Below, in pieces: positions 1 to 9,128 of a stretch of DNA of 64,000 nucleotides. This DNA is from Oscillospiraceae bacterium (lineage in GTDB: Bacteria > Bacillota > Clostridia > Oscillospirales > Oscillospiraceae). Location: positions 62,001 to 126,000 of the forward strand of contig JAFVCD010000032.1 of assembly GCA_017479425.1 (NCBI GenBank), in the 5' to 3' direction. The notes beneath the pieces were generated by a model. That model was not told the origin of the DNA. It worked only from the letters and a program-made list of their open reading frames with translations, and ran no database searches. Made by a program: the position numbers and the translations under genes. How positions within the stretch are numbered: the first letter of the stretch is position 1; each line of letters begins with the position of its first letter.

Positions 1-84
1 AAGGCACTTCGCGTTCCGCGAGGCAAGGGAACGGTAAAGGTCACCTGCCCGCGCTGCGGCAACAGGATCACCAAGAAAACCTAA
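1..84 (+). CDS. 3' end of a zinc-ribbon protein (partial)
   Basis: Frame 1 is open from the window edge to a TAA at 82-84 and encodes 27 residues ending with a CPRCG zinc-knuckle half (TCPRCGNRITKKT). Only one CxxC pair is visible, so the partner cysteines, if any, lie upstream of the window. The stop is 13 bp before the J-domain gene and the SD for that gene (AAAAGGAG) directly follows, so the two are probably co-transcribed. The function cannot be assigned from this fragment; a short zinc-ribbon domain at the C terminus of a cytoplasmic protein is all that can be said. Confidence 0.6.
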   Translation, partial: KALRVPRGKGTVKVTCPRCGNRITKKT

Positions 85-97
85 AAGGAGCACTGCC

Positions 98-568
98 ATG
101 ACTAAGGATCCGTATGCAATCCTCGGTGTGGCGCCCGGCGCCGACCCGGAGGAGATAAAAAAGGCCTACCGCCGTAAGACCAAAGAATGTCACCCCGACC
201 TGCACCCCGACGATCCCACAGCCGGCGAGCGAATGGCTGAGGTGAACGCCGCCTACGATATGCTCCAGAACCCGGAAAAGTACGCTCAGGAACAGCGCCG
301 TGAGGAGGCTCAAAGGCAGTATTCTCAGCAGCAAGGCTATCAGCAGTATTCGCAGAACGGCGGCTATACCTATTACACCTACACCTATAACCCCTTCGAG
401 GGCTATGACGAGAAGGACGAAAACGCAGACAATCCGTTCTACGGCTTCCGCCGCTCCTCGCCAGTCACGTTCAGCTTTTTCCCGTTTTTCGGCATACTCC
501 GGTGGATATTCTATATAAACGCCATCGGCTGGTTCCTCCGTCTGATCGGCGGACTGTTTTTAAGATAA
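98..568 (+). CDS. J-domain (DnaJ-like) protein with C-terminal hydrophobic segment
   Basis: 156 residues. The N-terminal 65 residues are a J domain with the invariant HPD tripeptide at residues 32-34, which in this family stimulates DnaK ATPase. There is no Gly/Phe region, zinc finger or substrate-binding domain, so this is not DnaJ itself. A Gln/Tyr-rich linker (about 70-115) leads to a hydrophobic C-terminal stretch (about 130-156) that may be a membrane anchor. SD AAAAGGAG sits 8 bp before ATG. It follows a zinc-ribbon gene closely. A membrane-tethered DnaK recruiter is a reasonable inference; its client is unknown. Confidence 0.85.
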   Translation: MTKDPYAILGVAPGADPEEIKKAYRRKTKECHPDLHPDDPTAGERMAEVNAAYDMLQNPEKYAQEQRREEAQRQYSQQQGYQQYSQNGGYTYYTYTYNPFEGYDEKDENADNPFYGFRRSSPVTFSFFPFFGILRWIFYINAIGWFLRLIGGLFLR

Positions 569-577
569 TAATTCCAG

Positions 578-600
578 GCCGGACTGAAAAGTCCGGCTTA
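578..600 (+). terminator. weak hairpin terminator after the J-domain gene
   Basis: GCCGGACT-gaaa-AGTCCGGC (578-597), an 8-bp perfect stem with a GAAA tetraloop, followed by TTAATTAG rather than a clean T run. It lies 10 bp after the J-domain stop. The remaining 188 bp up to the converging gene at 789 hold nothing I can support. Confidence 0.5.
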
Positions 601-788
601 ATTAGTACCTTCTGCCGCCGGAGTATCTCTCGCCGGTCGCGTCATAGACGCCACGTTATGCCCGCAAAGATACTCGTATGCGCCGCCGTCGCGCCGAGCT
701 TCCGCTCCATGATAGCAGGCAATACCTGCATTTATTACAGCACGGAACGCAGAGACTTTGAATCAAAACCGACCTTGTCTGCATTGTA

Positions 789-2063
789 TTACCCTTCCGT
801 TTCTTCTACAATGATCATGTTCGGCCAGCGCTTTTCAATGCGCTCATCCGTATAATGTGTGTCAAGAAAAGCGTCATAATCGGAAGCGGCCTCATAGCCC
901 GCCCTGCGGAAATTATATCTCAGCATCGCCATTCCCGTCAGCGAGCCGTTCAGCAGCATAGCCGCCACTATGATCCACGTTATAAGCTTGCCCGCGATCG
1001 GCGGTATGCGCTCTATGGCTTTTGACATCGGCGGATAAACGCTTTTTATCCAGACAACGCTGAGAAGTCCCCAGAAAAACATAAAAAGCACGTTCGTTCT
1101 TCCTCCGATGTTCAGAGGCATATAGCTGTAATCCCAGAAAACAGTGCCGAATACCAGCTCGGTAAAAACGCTGCAAAGGTACTCGTATGCGCCGCCGATG
1201 AAAAAGCCGCCGATGAATACCCATCTGTCATTCTTCTTCGAAAGCGGTAAAAGAGAAACTGTAAGGACAACTGCCCCGATCCCCCAGACGAGGCTGAAAG
1301 GCCCGTACAGCAGGCTTGAGCGGCTCATCCACTCGCCGTTCACAAATCCGCAGTAGAGCGTTTCGATAAGATCGCCAAGCAGACTTGAAATAAGGAACAC
1401 CCACACAAGCTTGTCTGCGCTGAGCCCTTTACCGAAAATATACTCCTTTTCTCCCGTTTCGATTTTGGGATAGGCCTTTTTGACCCTGCTCCATACCCTC
1501 GTCACAAGCTTGTCGGCAAGTCCGGCTGAGCGCGAATCATTCTTCATATCCGCGTAGTTTCCGCGCCTGAAGGCAGCTGAAACAGTAACTAAATCAATTA
1601 TCACAAAAACAAGAATTGCATCGGTCACAATTCTCAGAACAAGCTTCGGAATAAGCGGCAGCAGGAAAATGACAAGAGGCTGGAATATCTGATACGCCAA
1701 AAAGAACGCCAGCGCTATCACGACCGACGCGGCAAAGCCCTTGATATTTCCGCCAAGCATACCGGCTCTTCTCGGCCAAGCGACGCCGGAGAGCTTTCCG
1801 GCGATAAAAACGCCGAGCGCGTCTATGACCGCTGAAACCATCAATGTCATAATAAGCTGGAGCGCCACATTATCTCCTAAAAACGGCAGCACAACAATAA
1901 GCACCGTCATCGTAAAGCCGTAGGTAAGAATAAACGGCATGGTGAGGAAGCCCACGTTGCGGAAGCTTCTGCTCGTAAAGGCATAGACAAGCATCTCTGC
2001 GCACCAGCCGAGGAATGAATAGAGCAGCAGGAAGAAGCCCAGCTCATACCACTCAAAAGACAT
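789..2063 (-). CDS. CmpB-like multi-pass membrane protein (putative ABC transporter permease family)
   Basis: 424 residues, nearly all hydrophobic segments. Two halves resemble each other: an N-terminal module beginning FFLLLYSFLGWCAEMLVYAF and a second beginning near LVWVFLISSLLGDLIETLYC, each followed by a ..GPF/MPF..YG.. motif. This is the signature of the CmpB family found mostly in Clostridia; the permease name comes from databases and no transport substrate is known. Start chosen at 2063 because AAGGTGA lies 6 bp upstream; a longer frame to 2141 has no ribosome site. No partner ATPase is adjacent, so a transport role is unsupported here. Confidence 0.75.
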   Translation of the reverse strand: MSFEWYELGFFLLLYSFLGWCAEMLVYAFTSRSFRNVGFLTMPFILTYGFTMTVLIVVLPFLGDNVALQLIMTLMVSAVIDALGVFIAGKLSGVAWPRRAGMLGGNIKGFAASVVIALAFFLAYQIFQPLVIFLLPLIPKLVLRIVTDAILVFVIIDLVTVSAAFRRGNYADMKNDSRSAGLADKLVTRVWSRVKKAYPKIETGEKEYIFGKGLSADKLVWVFLISSLLGDLIETLYCGFVNGEWMSRSSLLYGPFSLVWGIGAVVLTVSLLPLSKKNDRWVFIGGFFIGGAYEYLCSVFTELVFGTVFWDYSYMPLNIGGRTNVLFMFFWGLLSVVWIKSVYPPMSKAIERIPPIAGKLITWIIVAAMLLNGSLTGMAMLRYNFRRAGYEAASDYDAFLDTHYTDERIEKRWPNMIIVEETEG

Positions 2064-2093
2064 AAAATCACCTTTTTTGTTTTTTGGCAGAAT

Positions 2094-2149
2094 AACATAT
2101 TTTTTGGATAATGACAATAATATGTTGTAATCATCGCTCAAAATATGTT
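2094..2149. promoter_or_regulatory. three AACATATT/AATATGTT half-sites upstream of the beta-galactosidase gene
   Basis: AACATATT at 2094-2101 is followed by its reverse complement AATATGTT at 2119-2126 and again at 2142-2149, spaced 25 and 23 bp, that is about two helical turns. The last two overlap the -35 and -10 boxes of the beta-galactosidase promoter. This spacing would suit a dimeric repressor or activator, but the AT-rich context makes chance possible. Confidence 0.3.
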
Positions 2150-2154
2150 AAAAT
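2125..2154 (+). promoter_or_regulatory. sigma-A promoter for the beta-galactosidase gene
   Basis: TTGTAA (2125-2130), 18-bp spacer, TAAAAT (2149-2154) with a TGT extended -10. The predicted start is about 20 bp before the SD (GGGGAGG). Confidence 0.55.
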
Positions 2155-2181
2155 GAAGTATATTTTTTTGGGGAGGGCAAT

Positions 2182-5109
2182 ATGAGATACGCAATCAATG
2201 ACAAGAATTATCACGATTTCAGTATTTACGAGCTGAACAAGCTGCCCGGGCGCAGTTATTTTATTCCGTACCCCGACCGCAAGGGCGCCGACGCCGTCGC
2301 GCCGAAGGACAAGCGCTACAAGTCCGATAAGGTCATCTGCCTCAACGGACAGTGGGACTTCAAGTTTTACCCCTGCCCCGCCGAGCTTCCGCTCGACCTT
2401 GACACCGACGATATCGCCTTCGAAAAGATAGACGTTCCTGCCTGCTGGCAGTTCCGCGGCTATGACAGACCGTTTTACGTCAACATCCGCTACCAGTTTC
2501 CGTTTAAGCCGCCGGTGATCCCGACAACCGAGAAGGTCGGCAGGGTATTCTCCTGGATGGGCTGCGACCAGGCAATAATCCCGCGCTGGAAGGTGCCTGA
2601 GAACGAGTACAACTTCGTCGGCGTATACCGCCGCTTTATCAACGTTGCGGATGCGGACAAGAGCTTTATAATCTCCTTTCTCGGCGTTGCGAGCTGTCTT
2701 GATCTCTACCTCAACGGCGAGTTCATCGGCTACTCCGAGGGCGCGCACAACACAGCGGAGTTCGACCTCTCCGGCAAGCTAAAAGCCGGTCAGAACGAGC
2801 TTCTTGCCGTAGTTCACCGCTGGTGCACCGGAACATATCTCGAAAGCCAGGATATGTTCCGCAACAACGGCATTTTCCGCGACGTGCTTCTGCGCGTTTC
2901 GGACAAAACCGACCTCTGGGACATAAACGCCGTCACTGAGAAGAAGGGCGATAAATACTCCCTCTCCCTCACCGCCGCAGCTTTTTCCGATACCGATGTG
3001 ACCTTCACCTTCGGTGATAAAACCGTCACCGTTCCGACTGAGAACAAGGTCGCAAGGTGCGTTTTTGACTCTCTCGAAGTAAAAGAGTGGAGCGCCGAGG
3101 CGCCGGAGCTATACGATATCTACTTTGAAACACCCACAAGCTGCGTAAAGGAGCGCATCGGCTTCAAGACGGTTGAGATACGCGGCGACGTTTTCTATCT
3201 CAACGGCAGAAAGATCAAGTTCAAGGGCGTAAACCACCACGACACCTCGCCAACGAACGGCTACACGATGACGCCGGATGAGATTGAGCGCGACCTTGAT
3301 CTCTGCAAGGAGTTCAACATCGACACAGTCCGCACCTCACACTATCCTCCCGATCCCCTGCTCATCGAGCTTGCGGACGAGAAGGGCATATACATCGTAG
3401 ATGAGAACGACATCGAGACCCACGGCACATTTGCGATGCAGATACCGCCGACGTACAACACTATTTCCCATGACCCCAAGTGGCGCCCTCGCTATATGGA
3501 TCGCGTAAAGCGCCTCTACAAGCGCGACAAGGTTCACGCGAACACCTCTATAATAATGTGGTCGCTCGGAAACGAGGCTGGCGGCTACTCCAACACCGAC
3601 GCTATGGCGGACTACCTGCACTCCCGCTCCAATCTCCCCGTGCACTATGAGAGCGCCGTCCACTGCAAGAGGGTTGCCTATGACGTGGGAAGCGATATGT
3701 ATCCTCCCGTAAGCAAGCTCCACGAAATAGGCGAGCACCGCTGCAAGCAGAAGGAGCTCAACGACCGCCCGTACTTCATGTGCGAATACGCCCACGCGAT
3801 GGGCGTCGGTCCCGGCAACACCGAGGCGTACTGGAGAGAGATCTACGCCTACGACAACCTCATGGGCGGCTGCGTCTGGGAGATGGTAGACCACGCAATA
3901 CTCCATGAGGACGGCTCCTACACCTACGGCGGCGACCACGGCGAGTGGGAGCACGACAAGAACTTCTGCGTTGACGGAATGTTCTACCCCGACCGCACGC
4001 CCTCCGTCGGCGCGAAGATAATCAAATTTATCTACCGCCCCATCCGCGTGACCTACGCGACCGGAAGCTCCTTCGTTATCTTCAACACCACCGCTTTTTC
4101 CGAAGGAGCCCGCTATAAGCTCACGTTCAGGTGGAATGACGGCAGTGTCTTTGAGCTTGCGCCCGACGTCGCGCCGCTCACGAAGAAGAGCTTTGAGCTT
4201 GAGACCGGCAAGACAGTTGACGGCAACCTATCCGTTATTGTCGAAACCCTCGACACAGTGACCGGCCGCATTGTCAGCGAGGAGCAGATAGTCATTTCCG
4301 AAAAGGTGCAGTCCGCGCCGGCGACGAGGCCGCTTCCCGAGGGCTTCACCCTTGACGGCGACAAGGTATATATTCTCCTTCCGAACGGAAAGCACCTCGA
4401 GAGCGCGCCGGAGAGCACGATCCTCTACCGCGCCGCGACCGATAACGACACCGACCTTATGTTCTCAAACACCATGGCGCCGTATTTTGACCAGCGCATC
4501 GAGTACAAGGGCGTTGAGAGCGTCGAAAACGGCTATAAGGTCACAAGCGTTGTGCAGAACAAAAAGGCAAAGTTCCTCGTCACCGACACCTATGAGGGTA
4601 CAGATGGCGGCGTTCTCGTCACAAGCAGGCTTCACTGTATTTCCGGCGGCGGAATTATCCCGCGCTTCGGAAAGGCCTTCCGTCTCGACGAGAGCTTTGA
4701 CGACGTCCGCTATCACGGCAGAGGCGGCGAGACCTACTGCGATATGCGCGATCAGTTTGTGATCGGCGATTACGATTGCAGGGTTGCGGATATGACCGAG
4801 CCAAATATCAAGCCGCAGGAATCTGGCAACAGAATGGACTGCACCTGTGCAGAGTTCACTGACGGCGCGGTTAAGGTTCGCTTCGAGGCAGTAGATAAGA
4901 GCTTTGAGCTCGGCGTGAAGCCCTACTCAGACCGCGCGCTCGTCACAATGCGCCATCGCTCTGACGAGGTCCGCACCGGCACCTATGTCACGATTCAGGC
5001 GTTCCAGCAGGGCATCGGCACCGGAGCCTGCGGCCCCGCGATAATGCCGGAGTTCCAGTACAGCGCCAAAGAGGACTACGAGCTGAAATTTATTATCAAG
5101 GTCAGGTAA
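2182..5109 (+). CDS. lacZ: beta-galactosidase, glycoside hydrolase family 2
   Basis: 975 residues, the size expected for a LacZ-type GH2 enzyme: N-terminal jelly-roll domain, Ig-like domains, central TIM barrel and a C-terminal beta-sandwich. It hydrolyses terminal beta-galactosides by a retaining mechanism. The acid/base Glu is E465 in WSLGNEAGG and the nucleophile Glu is E535 in FMCEYAHAMG. No signal peptide, so it acts in the cytoplasm on an imported substrate. Strong SD (GGGGAGG) 6 bp before ATG. It is a single-gene unit with its own promoter and terminator and no neighbouring transporter or LacI-type regulator. Lactose is a likely substrate but other beta-galactosides are possible. Confidence 0.93.
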   Translation: MRYAINDKNYHDFSIYELNKLPGRSYFIPYPDRKGADAVAPKDKRYKSDKVICLNGQWDFKFYPCPAELPLDLDTDDIAFEKIDVPACWQFRGYDRPFYVNIRYQFPFKPPVIPTTEKVGRVFSWMGCDQAIIPRWKVPENEYNFVGVYRRFINVADADKSFIISFLGVASCLDLYLNGEFIGYSEGAHNTAEFDLSGKLKAGQNELLAVVHRWCTGTYLESQDMFRNNGIFRDVLLRVSDKTDLWDINAVTEKKGDKYSLSLTAAAFSDTDVTFTFGDKTVTVPTENKVARCVFDSLEVKEWSAEAPELYDIYFETPTSCVKERIGFKTVEIRGDVFYLNGRKIKFKGVNHHDTSPTNGYTMTPDEIERDLDLCKEFNIDTVRTSHYPPDPLLIELADEKGIYIVDENDIETHGTFAMQIPPTYNTISHDPKWRPRYMDRVKRLYKRDKVHANTSIIMWSLGNEAGGYSNTDAMADYLHSRSNLPVHYESAVHCKRVAYDVGSDMYPPVSKLHEIGEHRCKQKELNDRPYFMCEYAHAMGVGPGNTEAYWREIYAYDNLMGGCVWEMVDHAILHEDGSYTYGGDHGEWEHDKNFCVDGMFYPDRTPSVGAKIIKFIYRPIRVTYATGSSFVIFNTTAFSEGARYKLTFRWNDGSVFELAPDVAPLTKKSFELETGKTVDGNLSVIVETLDTVTGRIVSEEQIVISEKVQSAPATRPLPEGFTLDGDKVYILLPNGKHLESAPESTILYRAATDNDTDLMFSNTMAPYFDQRIEYKGVESVENGYKVTSVVQNKKAKFLVTDTYEGTDGGVLVTSRLHCISGGGIIPRFGKAFRLDESFDDVRYHGRGGETYCDMRDQFVIGDYDCRVADMTEPNIKPQESGNRMDCTCAEFTDGAVKVRFEAVDKSFELGVKPYSDRALVTMRHRSDEVRTGTYVTIQAFQQGIGTGACGPAIMPEFQYSAKEDYELKFIIKVR

Positions 5110-5117
5110 AAATATAA

Positions 5118-5149
5118 GGCTGAGAGCTTTTTCGCTCTCAGCCTTTTAT
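5118..5149. terminator. bidirectional terminator between converging genes
   Basis: GGCTGAGAGC-tttttc-GCTCTCAGCC (5118-5143), a 10-bp perfect stem, with TTTTATT downstream on + and TTATATTTTT downstream on -. It ends both the beta-galactosidase and the HD-GYP transcripts. Confidence 0.85.
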
Positions 5150-8100
5150 TATGCCTTGACTTCCTCGTTCTGCTTCTTATGAATGTTGTCGATGTCCTCG
5201 GTGCTTCCGCCGCCGTTATCATCCGGCGCCTTGAGCACCCCGCGCTCTGCAAGGCGCAGGAACGCATCTACGACGTCCGGCGTAAGCTGTGTGCCGGAGA
5301 CCTCCTTTATAACGGAAACTACCTTGTCGAAGTTCATGCGCTTGCGGTACGGTCTTGTCGAGTACATCGCGTCGAAGGTATCCGCAACGGCGATGATCTG
5401 CGCTACGCGAGGTATTTCCTCAAGCTTGAGGCCGCGCGGATAACCCTTGCCGTCCGGGCGCTCATGGTGGCAGCCCGCACCGGTGGCAAGCTCCGGCATA
5501 ATGCTGATGTCCTTCAGAACGTTGTAGCCGAGCTGCGAGTGCGACTGGATTATCTTATACTCCTCGTCCGTCAGTTTTCCGGGCTTGTTAAGAACCTCCT
5601 CCGGTATTCCTATCTTTCCGATATCGTGCAGAAGTGCGATATTGTAGAACTTATCAACGGTCTCGTCGTCGTAACCTAGCTCCTTTGCGAGCATAGCCGT
5701 GTACTTTGCAACTCTGCCGGAGTGACCGTTTGTGTACTTGTCCTTCATATCTATGGTCTTTGCGAAGGCCTCTATCATCTCGCGGATAAAGGTTTTCTGC
5801 TCTTCGTTGCGCTTTTCGTAGGCTTTTGCCTTGCGCCTGAAGTAGATGAAGCTGACAGCCACGACCGCCGCGATGAGAAGCACCACTTGCAGTATCTGAT
5901 ACCACATCATTTCGCGGATCTTGAGCTCCTTGACGATGCGGAAGCTCTCGATCCCGCCGGAATTGCCGAGAGAATCGCGCAGCTCCATAACAAAGCTGTA
6001 TTCTCCGCCGGGCAGGTTCGTGTAGTCAACGGGCTTAAGGTCGCTTCGCAGGACTGCGTTCTCTGACTTATCAAAGCCGTCAAGCCGGTAGTGGACTGTC
6101 GGATTGACAAGGGAGTAGTTAAAAACAAACCCGTAAACCGTGAGCTTCGAGCAGTTAGACGGAACTGTGAACGTGCCATCGCTGTCCGGGTAGATGGTTG
6201 TTCCGTCAGCGGTGATATACGGAACGGAGAACTTCACGTTCTCAACGCTGTCAAATTCCTTTTCGATATTGACCTCCGCAACTCCGGTCGTGCCGGAGAT
6301 GTAGAGCGTTCCATCGTCGTCGAGCTCTGAGTAGGAGTTTGCTGTTGCTATGACCGGAAGTCCGTTGAAGCGGTTATAGAACTGCGGCTTTATCTCGCCG
6401 TTTCTGATAAGCTCGTCAACCGAGAGAACGTACACGCCGTTTGACGAGAGCACCCATACCTCGCCGCGGCTGTTTTCATAGAGGTCGAAGTTGTTTGAAT
6501 AAGGGAATTTCGCAATAGTTGTGATTTTATGATCGCCGTTCATATACGCAAGGGAGTTGCTCGTTACAATCCAGTAAAGATCGCGGAAGCGATCCTTTTT
6601 TATGCGCATTACGACGTCGGATTTAAGCCCCGAGTCCGTATCAATGCACTCAACTCCATTGTCAGAGATAACGTAAATTCCGCCGCCGTCCGAGCCCGCG
6701 AGGATCTCGCCCGACTCCGTCTCGCAGACAGTGAGTATCTCAATGTTGTAAAGTCCGTCCTCCTCGCCGTAGGACTTTGTGACCTTGCCGTTTTCGATTA
6801 CGGCGACGCCGCCGGTGCAGGCGACAAGAATGCTGCCGTCGGCGCGCTCGCAGACGGTTCTTACGCGGTTCGACGGAAGTCCGTCCGCCTCCGTATATCT
6901 GACGATGCCCTTTCCGTCATACGCTGTGAGCGCGGTATCTCCGAAGGTGGATATCCAGAGAATCCCCTTGCTGTCGCGGATTATGGAGCGGATCTTCGTG
7001 CCGTCCAGTGAATTTAACAGGTCGAAGTCAGCGAGCTCCTCTCCCGAGGCGCTGACCGCGCTCTCAAGCGGCGCTTCGTCCAAAAGATAGCCGTCCTGAA
7101 GAATAAGAAGTCCGCTGCTCTTCGTTCCGATGAACAGCTTTCCGTCATACATACAGGTGGAATAGACGACCTCTTCCGGTATAAAATACTCTGCAAATAC
7201 GTCCTTAAAGCGGTTTGGAACGAGCTTCAGAACACCCTGCTGAGAGCTTGTCAGCCAGAGATTGCCCTGGTAGTCCGCCATCACATGCTCAACGGAATTG
7301 TAAACGCCGATATTGCCGAAGGGCATGAACTCGCCGTCCTTGACATATCCGACGCCGTTATCTGCGCAGACCCACAGGTAGCCGCCGATGTACTGCACGG
7401 AGTTTATGAAGTTCAGCGTTGTGGTTGTCTCCTCAATAACGTCAAGGCCGTTAAAGCTGAGCTTTCCGTACACTATTACCTCGTTCTTTCCGCCAAACCA
7501 CACGTTTCCGGGATTATCTCTGTCCGGAAGAACCGTTCTTATGCCCTCTATCCCGAGCTCGCCGTCCTTGAAATAGGCCTTTATGCCGCTCTCATCCATC
7601 ATAAATACCTCGCCGTCCATCGTGACGCCGTAGAGAAAGCCGGCTCCGAGCTTAAGATCTCTTATGTATTCCTCGTTGAGGCGCGGCTCGTCGATGCGGT
7701 GAATACTCATATCCGCCTCTTCAATGTAGGAGATGCCCTGTGTAGTCGCGATGTATATACGGCCGTCCTTCTCCGTGATGGCGCGGACTGAGTCCGCTCC
7801 GAGCCCGTCGTGCTTTGTCCACATCTGAAGCTCGCCGCGGTAGAGACAGCCGATGCCCGAGTCGTTCGTGCCGATCCACAGTCTGTCCCCGGAATCGACA
7901 AAAAGGCTCACAACGCTTGCTATACCGGTAGTGGAATCATAGCGCTCGAAATTCGCTCCGTCGTAGCAGATAAGGCCCGAGTAGCCGCCGATCCAGATAA
8001 AGCCCTCGCTCGTCTCCGCGATGCAGTTGGCCTCAGAGGTCGGAAGTCCGTTTGTGTTGTCGTATACAACGGCGGAGTAGCCTATCGTCCTGCCGGTCGG

Positions 8101-8196
8101 ATCGACCTTCAGCTCATCCGAAGCAAGGGCGGATGGGGCAAGCGCGCATATCAGAACAGAAAGCACAATAAAAAGCGCCGTAATTCTGTTTCTCAT
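5149..8196 (-). CDS. two-component-type propeller sensor fused to an HD-GYP phosphodiesterase
   Basis: 1015 residues from the chosen ATG (SD GAGG 7 bp upstream; the longer frame to 8250 adds residues before the signal peptide). Order: signal peptide (1-25), about 14 repeats of the Reg_prop type (motifs such as GLPSNRVRTVCE and DSKGILWISTFG) forming an extracellular propeller, a Y_Y_Y-like Ig domain (about 650-760), one membrane helix (about 764-783), and an HD-GYP domain with HD near 857-858 (LLHDIGKIGIPE) and HHERPDGKGYP near 908-918. HD-GYP proteins hydrolyse cyclic di-GMP. The outside domain resembles glycan sensors of Bacteroides hybrid systems, normally fused to histidine kinases. Ligand unknown; it converges on the beta-galactosidase gene. 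Confidence 0.88.
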   Translation of the reverse strand: MRNRITALFIVLSVLICALAPSALASDELKVDPTGRTIGYSAVVYDNTNGLPTSEANCIAETSEGFIWIGGYSGLICYDGANFERYDSTTGIASVVSLFVDSGDRLWIGTNDSGIGCLYRGELQMWTKHDGLGADSVRAITEKDGRIYIATTQGISYIEEADMSIHRIDEPRLNEEYIRDLKLGAGFLYGVTMDGEVFMMDESGIKAYFKDGELGIEGIRTVLPDRDNPGNVWFGGKNEVIVYGKLSFNGLDVIEETTTTLNFINSVQYIGGYLWVCADNGVGYVKDGEFMPFGNIGVYNSVEHVMADYQGNLWLTSSQQGVLKLVPNRFKDVFAEYFIPEEVVYSTCMYDGKLFIGTKSSGLLILQDGYLLDEAPLESAVSASGEELADFDLLNSLDGTKIRSIIRDSKGILWISTFGDTALTAYDGKGIVRYTEADGLPSNRVRTVCERADGSILVACTGGVAVIENGKVTKSYGEEDGLYNIEILTVCETESGEILAGSDGGGIYVISDNGVECIDTDSGLKSDVVMRIKKDRFRDLYWIVTSNSLAYMNGDHKITTIAKFPYSNNFDLYENSRGEVWVLSSNGVYVLSVDELIRNGEIKPQFYNRFNGLPVIATANSYSELDDDGTLYISGTTGVAEVNIEKEFDSVENVKFSVPYITADGTTIYPDSDGTFTVPSNCSKLTVYGFVFNYSLVNPTVHYRLDGFDKSENAVLRSDLKPVDYTNLPGGEYSFVMELRDSLGNSGGIESFRIVKELKIREMMWYQILQVVLLIAAVVAVSFIYFRRKAKAYEKRNEEQKTFIREMIEAFAKTIDMKDKYTNGHSGRVAKYTAMLAKELGYDDETVDKFYNIALLHDIGKIGIPEEVLNKPGKLTDEEYKIIQSHSQLGYNVLKDISIMPELATGAGCHHERPDGKGYPRGLKLEEIPRVAQIIAVADTFDAMYSTRPYRKRMNFDKVVSVIKEVSGTQLTPDVVDAFLRLAERGVLKAPDDNGGGSTEDIDNIHKKQNEEVKA

Positions 8197-8253
8197 CGAA
8201 ATAACCTCACATTTAAATGTACTATTGATATATTTTACTACTTCCGTCATTTA

Positions 8254-8282
8254 TTGACAAGGGTTAAATAGACAATTATACT
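8254..8282 (+). promoter_or_regulatory. near-consensus sigma-A promoter
   Basis: TTGACA (8254-8259), 17-bp spacer, TATACT (8277-8282), followed closely by the SD (AGAGGTGA) and ATG at 8300. The 5' leader would be only about ten bases. Confidence 0.85.
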
Positions 8283-8299
8283 ATTATAGAGGTGATTTT

Positions 8300-8935
8300 A
8301 TGGGCGATGTCTATATCTCAGAGAGGGCGTATCCCGAGGTTATCGGGTATCTTGAGCGCGCAGGAAACAGCGTGCATACAGTTCCTTTTCACGAGCGGCT
8401 CGGAGTATATACCGGCGATCACGCCGATCTAAGAGTTATCAGGCTTAAAAGCAAGCTATTCTATGCGGCAACTGCCGATTATGCGCCGGATTATCCCGAA
8501 AACGCGGCGTTCTGCGCGCTCGCGTTCGGCAATTACTTCGTTCATCGCTTGGATATTACCGCGCCCGCGCTCCTCAATGAAGCAACGCGCCTCGGCTTGG
8601 AGCTTATCGACGTTCGTCAGGGCTATACGCGCTGCTCGGCGCTTCCCGTGAACGATAATAGCGTTATTACCGCCGACGCCGGTATAGCGAGAGCTCTCAG
8701 GGAGCGCGGCGCCGAGGTTCTCGAAATCGCGCCGGGTCACGTTCTTCTGCCCGGTTACGCGGAGGGCTTTTTCGGCGGGTGCGCCGGCAGAGTCGGAGAT
8801 ACGATCGTATTTAACGGCGACCTCGGCGCTCATCCGGACTGCGGGCGTATAGAATCCTTCATACGAGAGCGAGAGATCGGACTAAAAAGCTTCCCCGGCC
8901 AACCCCTTCGTGACATCGGGTCAATCATTAGTTAA
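8300..8935 (+). CDS. DUF6873-type GME-fold protein of unknown function
   Basis: 211 residues. It resembles a family whose fold is that of guanidine-modifying enzymes (amidinotransferases, arginine deiminases). Recognisable stretches are DVRQGYTRCSALPVND and VLLPGYAEGFFGGCAG; the Cys pair region GGCAG could correspond to a catalytic Cys of that fold, which is inference. No signal peptide. It is preceded by a very strong promoter with almost no leader, and is transcribed divergently from the HD-GYP sensor. I cannot name a substrate. Database names for this family are non-committal, and experimental data are not known to me. Confidence 0.7.
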   Translation: MGDVYISERAYPEVIGYLERAGNSVHTVPFHERLGVYTGDHADLRVIRLKSKLFYAATADYAPDYPENAAFCALAFGNYFVHRLDITAPALLNEATRLGLELIDVRQGYTRCSALPVNDNSVITADAGIARALRERGAEVLEIAPGHVLLPGYAEGFFGGCAGRVGDTIVFNGDLGAHPDCGRIESFIREREIGLKSFPGQPLRDIGSIIS

Positions 8936-9012
8936 TCTGACGAATGATTGTGTTCATCCGCGCACAGCGTCATTCAAAATGATGAAATGTAGCCCGGAAC
9001 CGCTAAAATATT

Positions 9013-9041
9013 TTGACATTAGCGATTTTTAGTGCTAAAGT
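9013..9041 (+). promoter_or_regulatory. sigma-A promoter of the liv operon
   Basis: TTGACA (9013-9018), 17-bp spacer ending in TGC (extended -10), TAAAGT (9036-9041). The transcript would start about 80 bp before livJ. Confidence 0.75.
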
Positions 9042-9128
9042 GCATTTTATAGCAAACTACATATAGTATTTTACGCCGAACTCCGGCGCAGAAATAAAAC
9101 ATCCAAAGCAATCAAAGGAGAGATCGAT

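Noticed and set aside
601..788. Possible decayed gene downstream of the CmpB-like gene (minus frames with YDATGERYSGGRRY and GGAYEYLCG)
   Set aside because: Short coding-like scraps in different frames with stops between them; no family could be identified, so no pseudogene is claimed.
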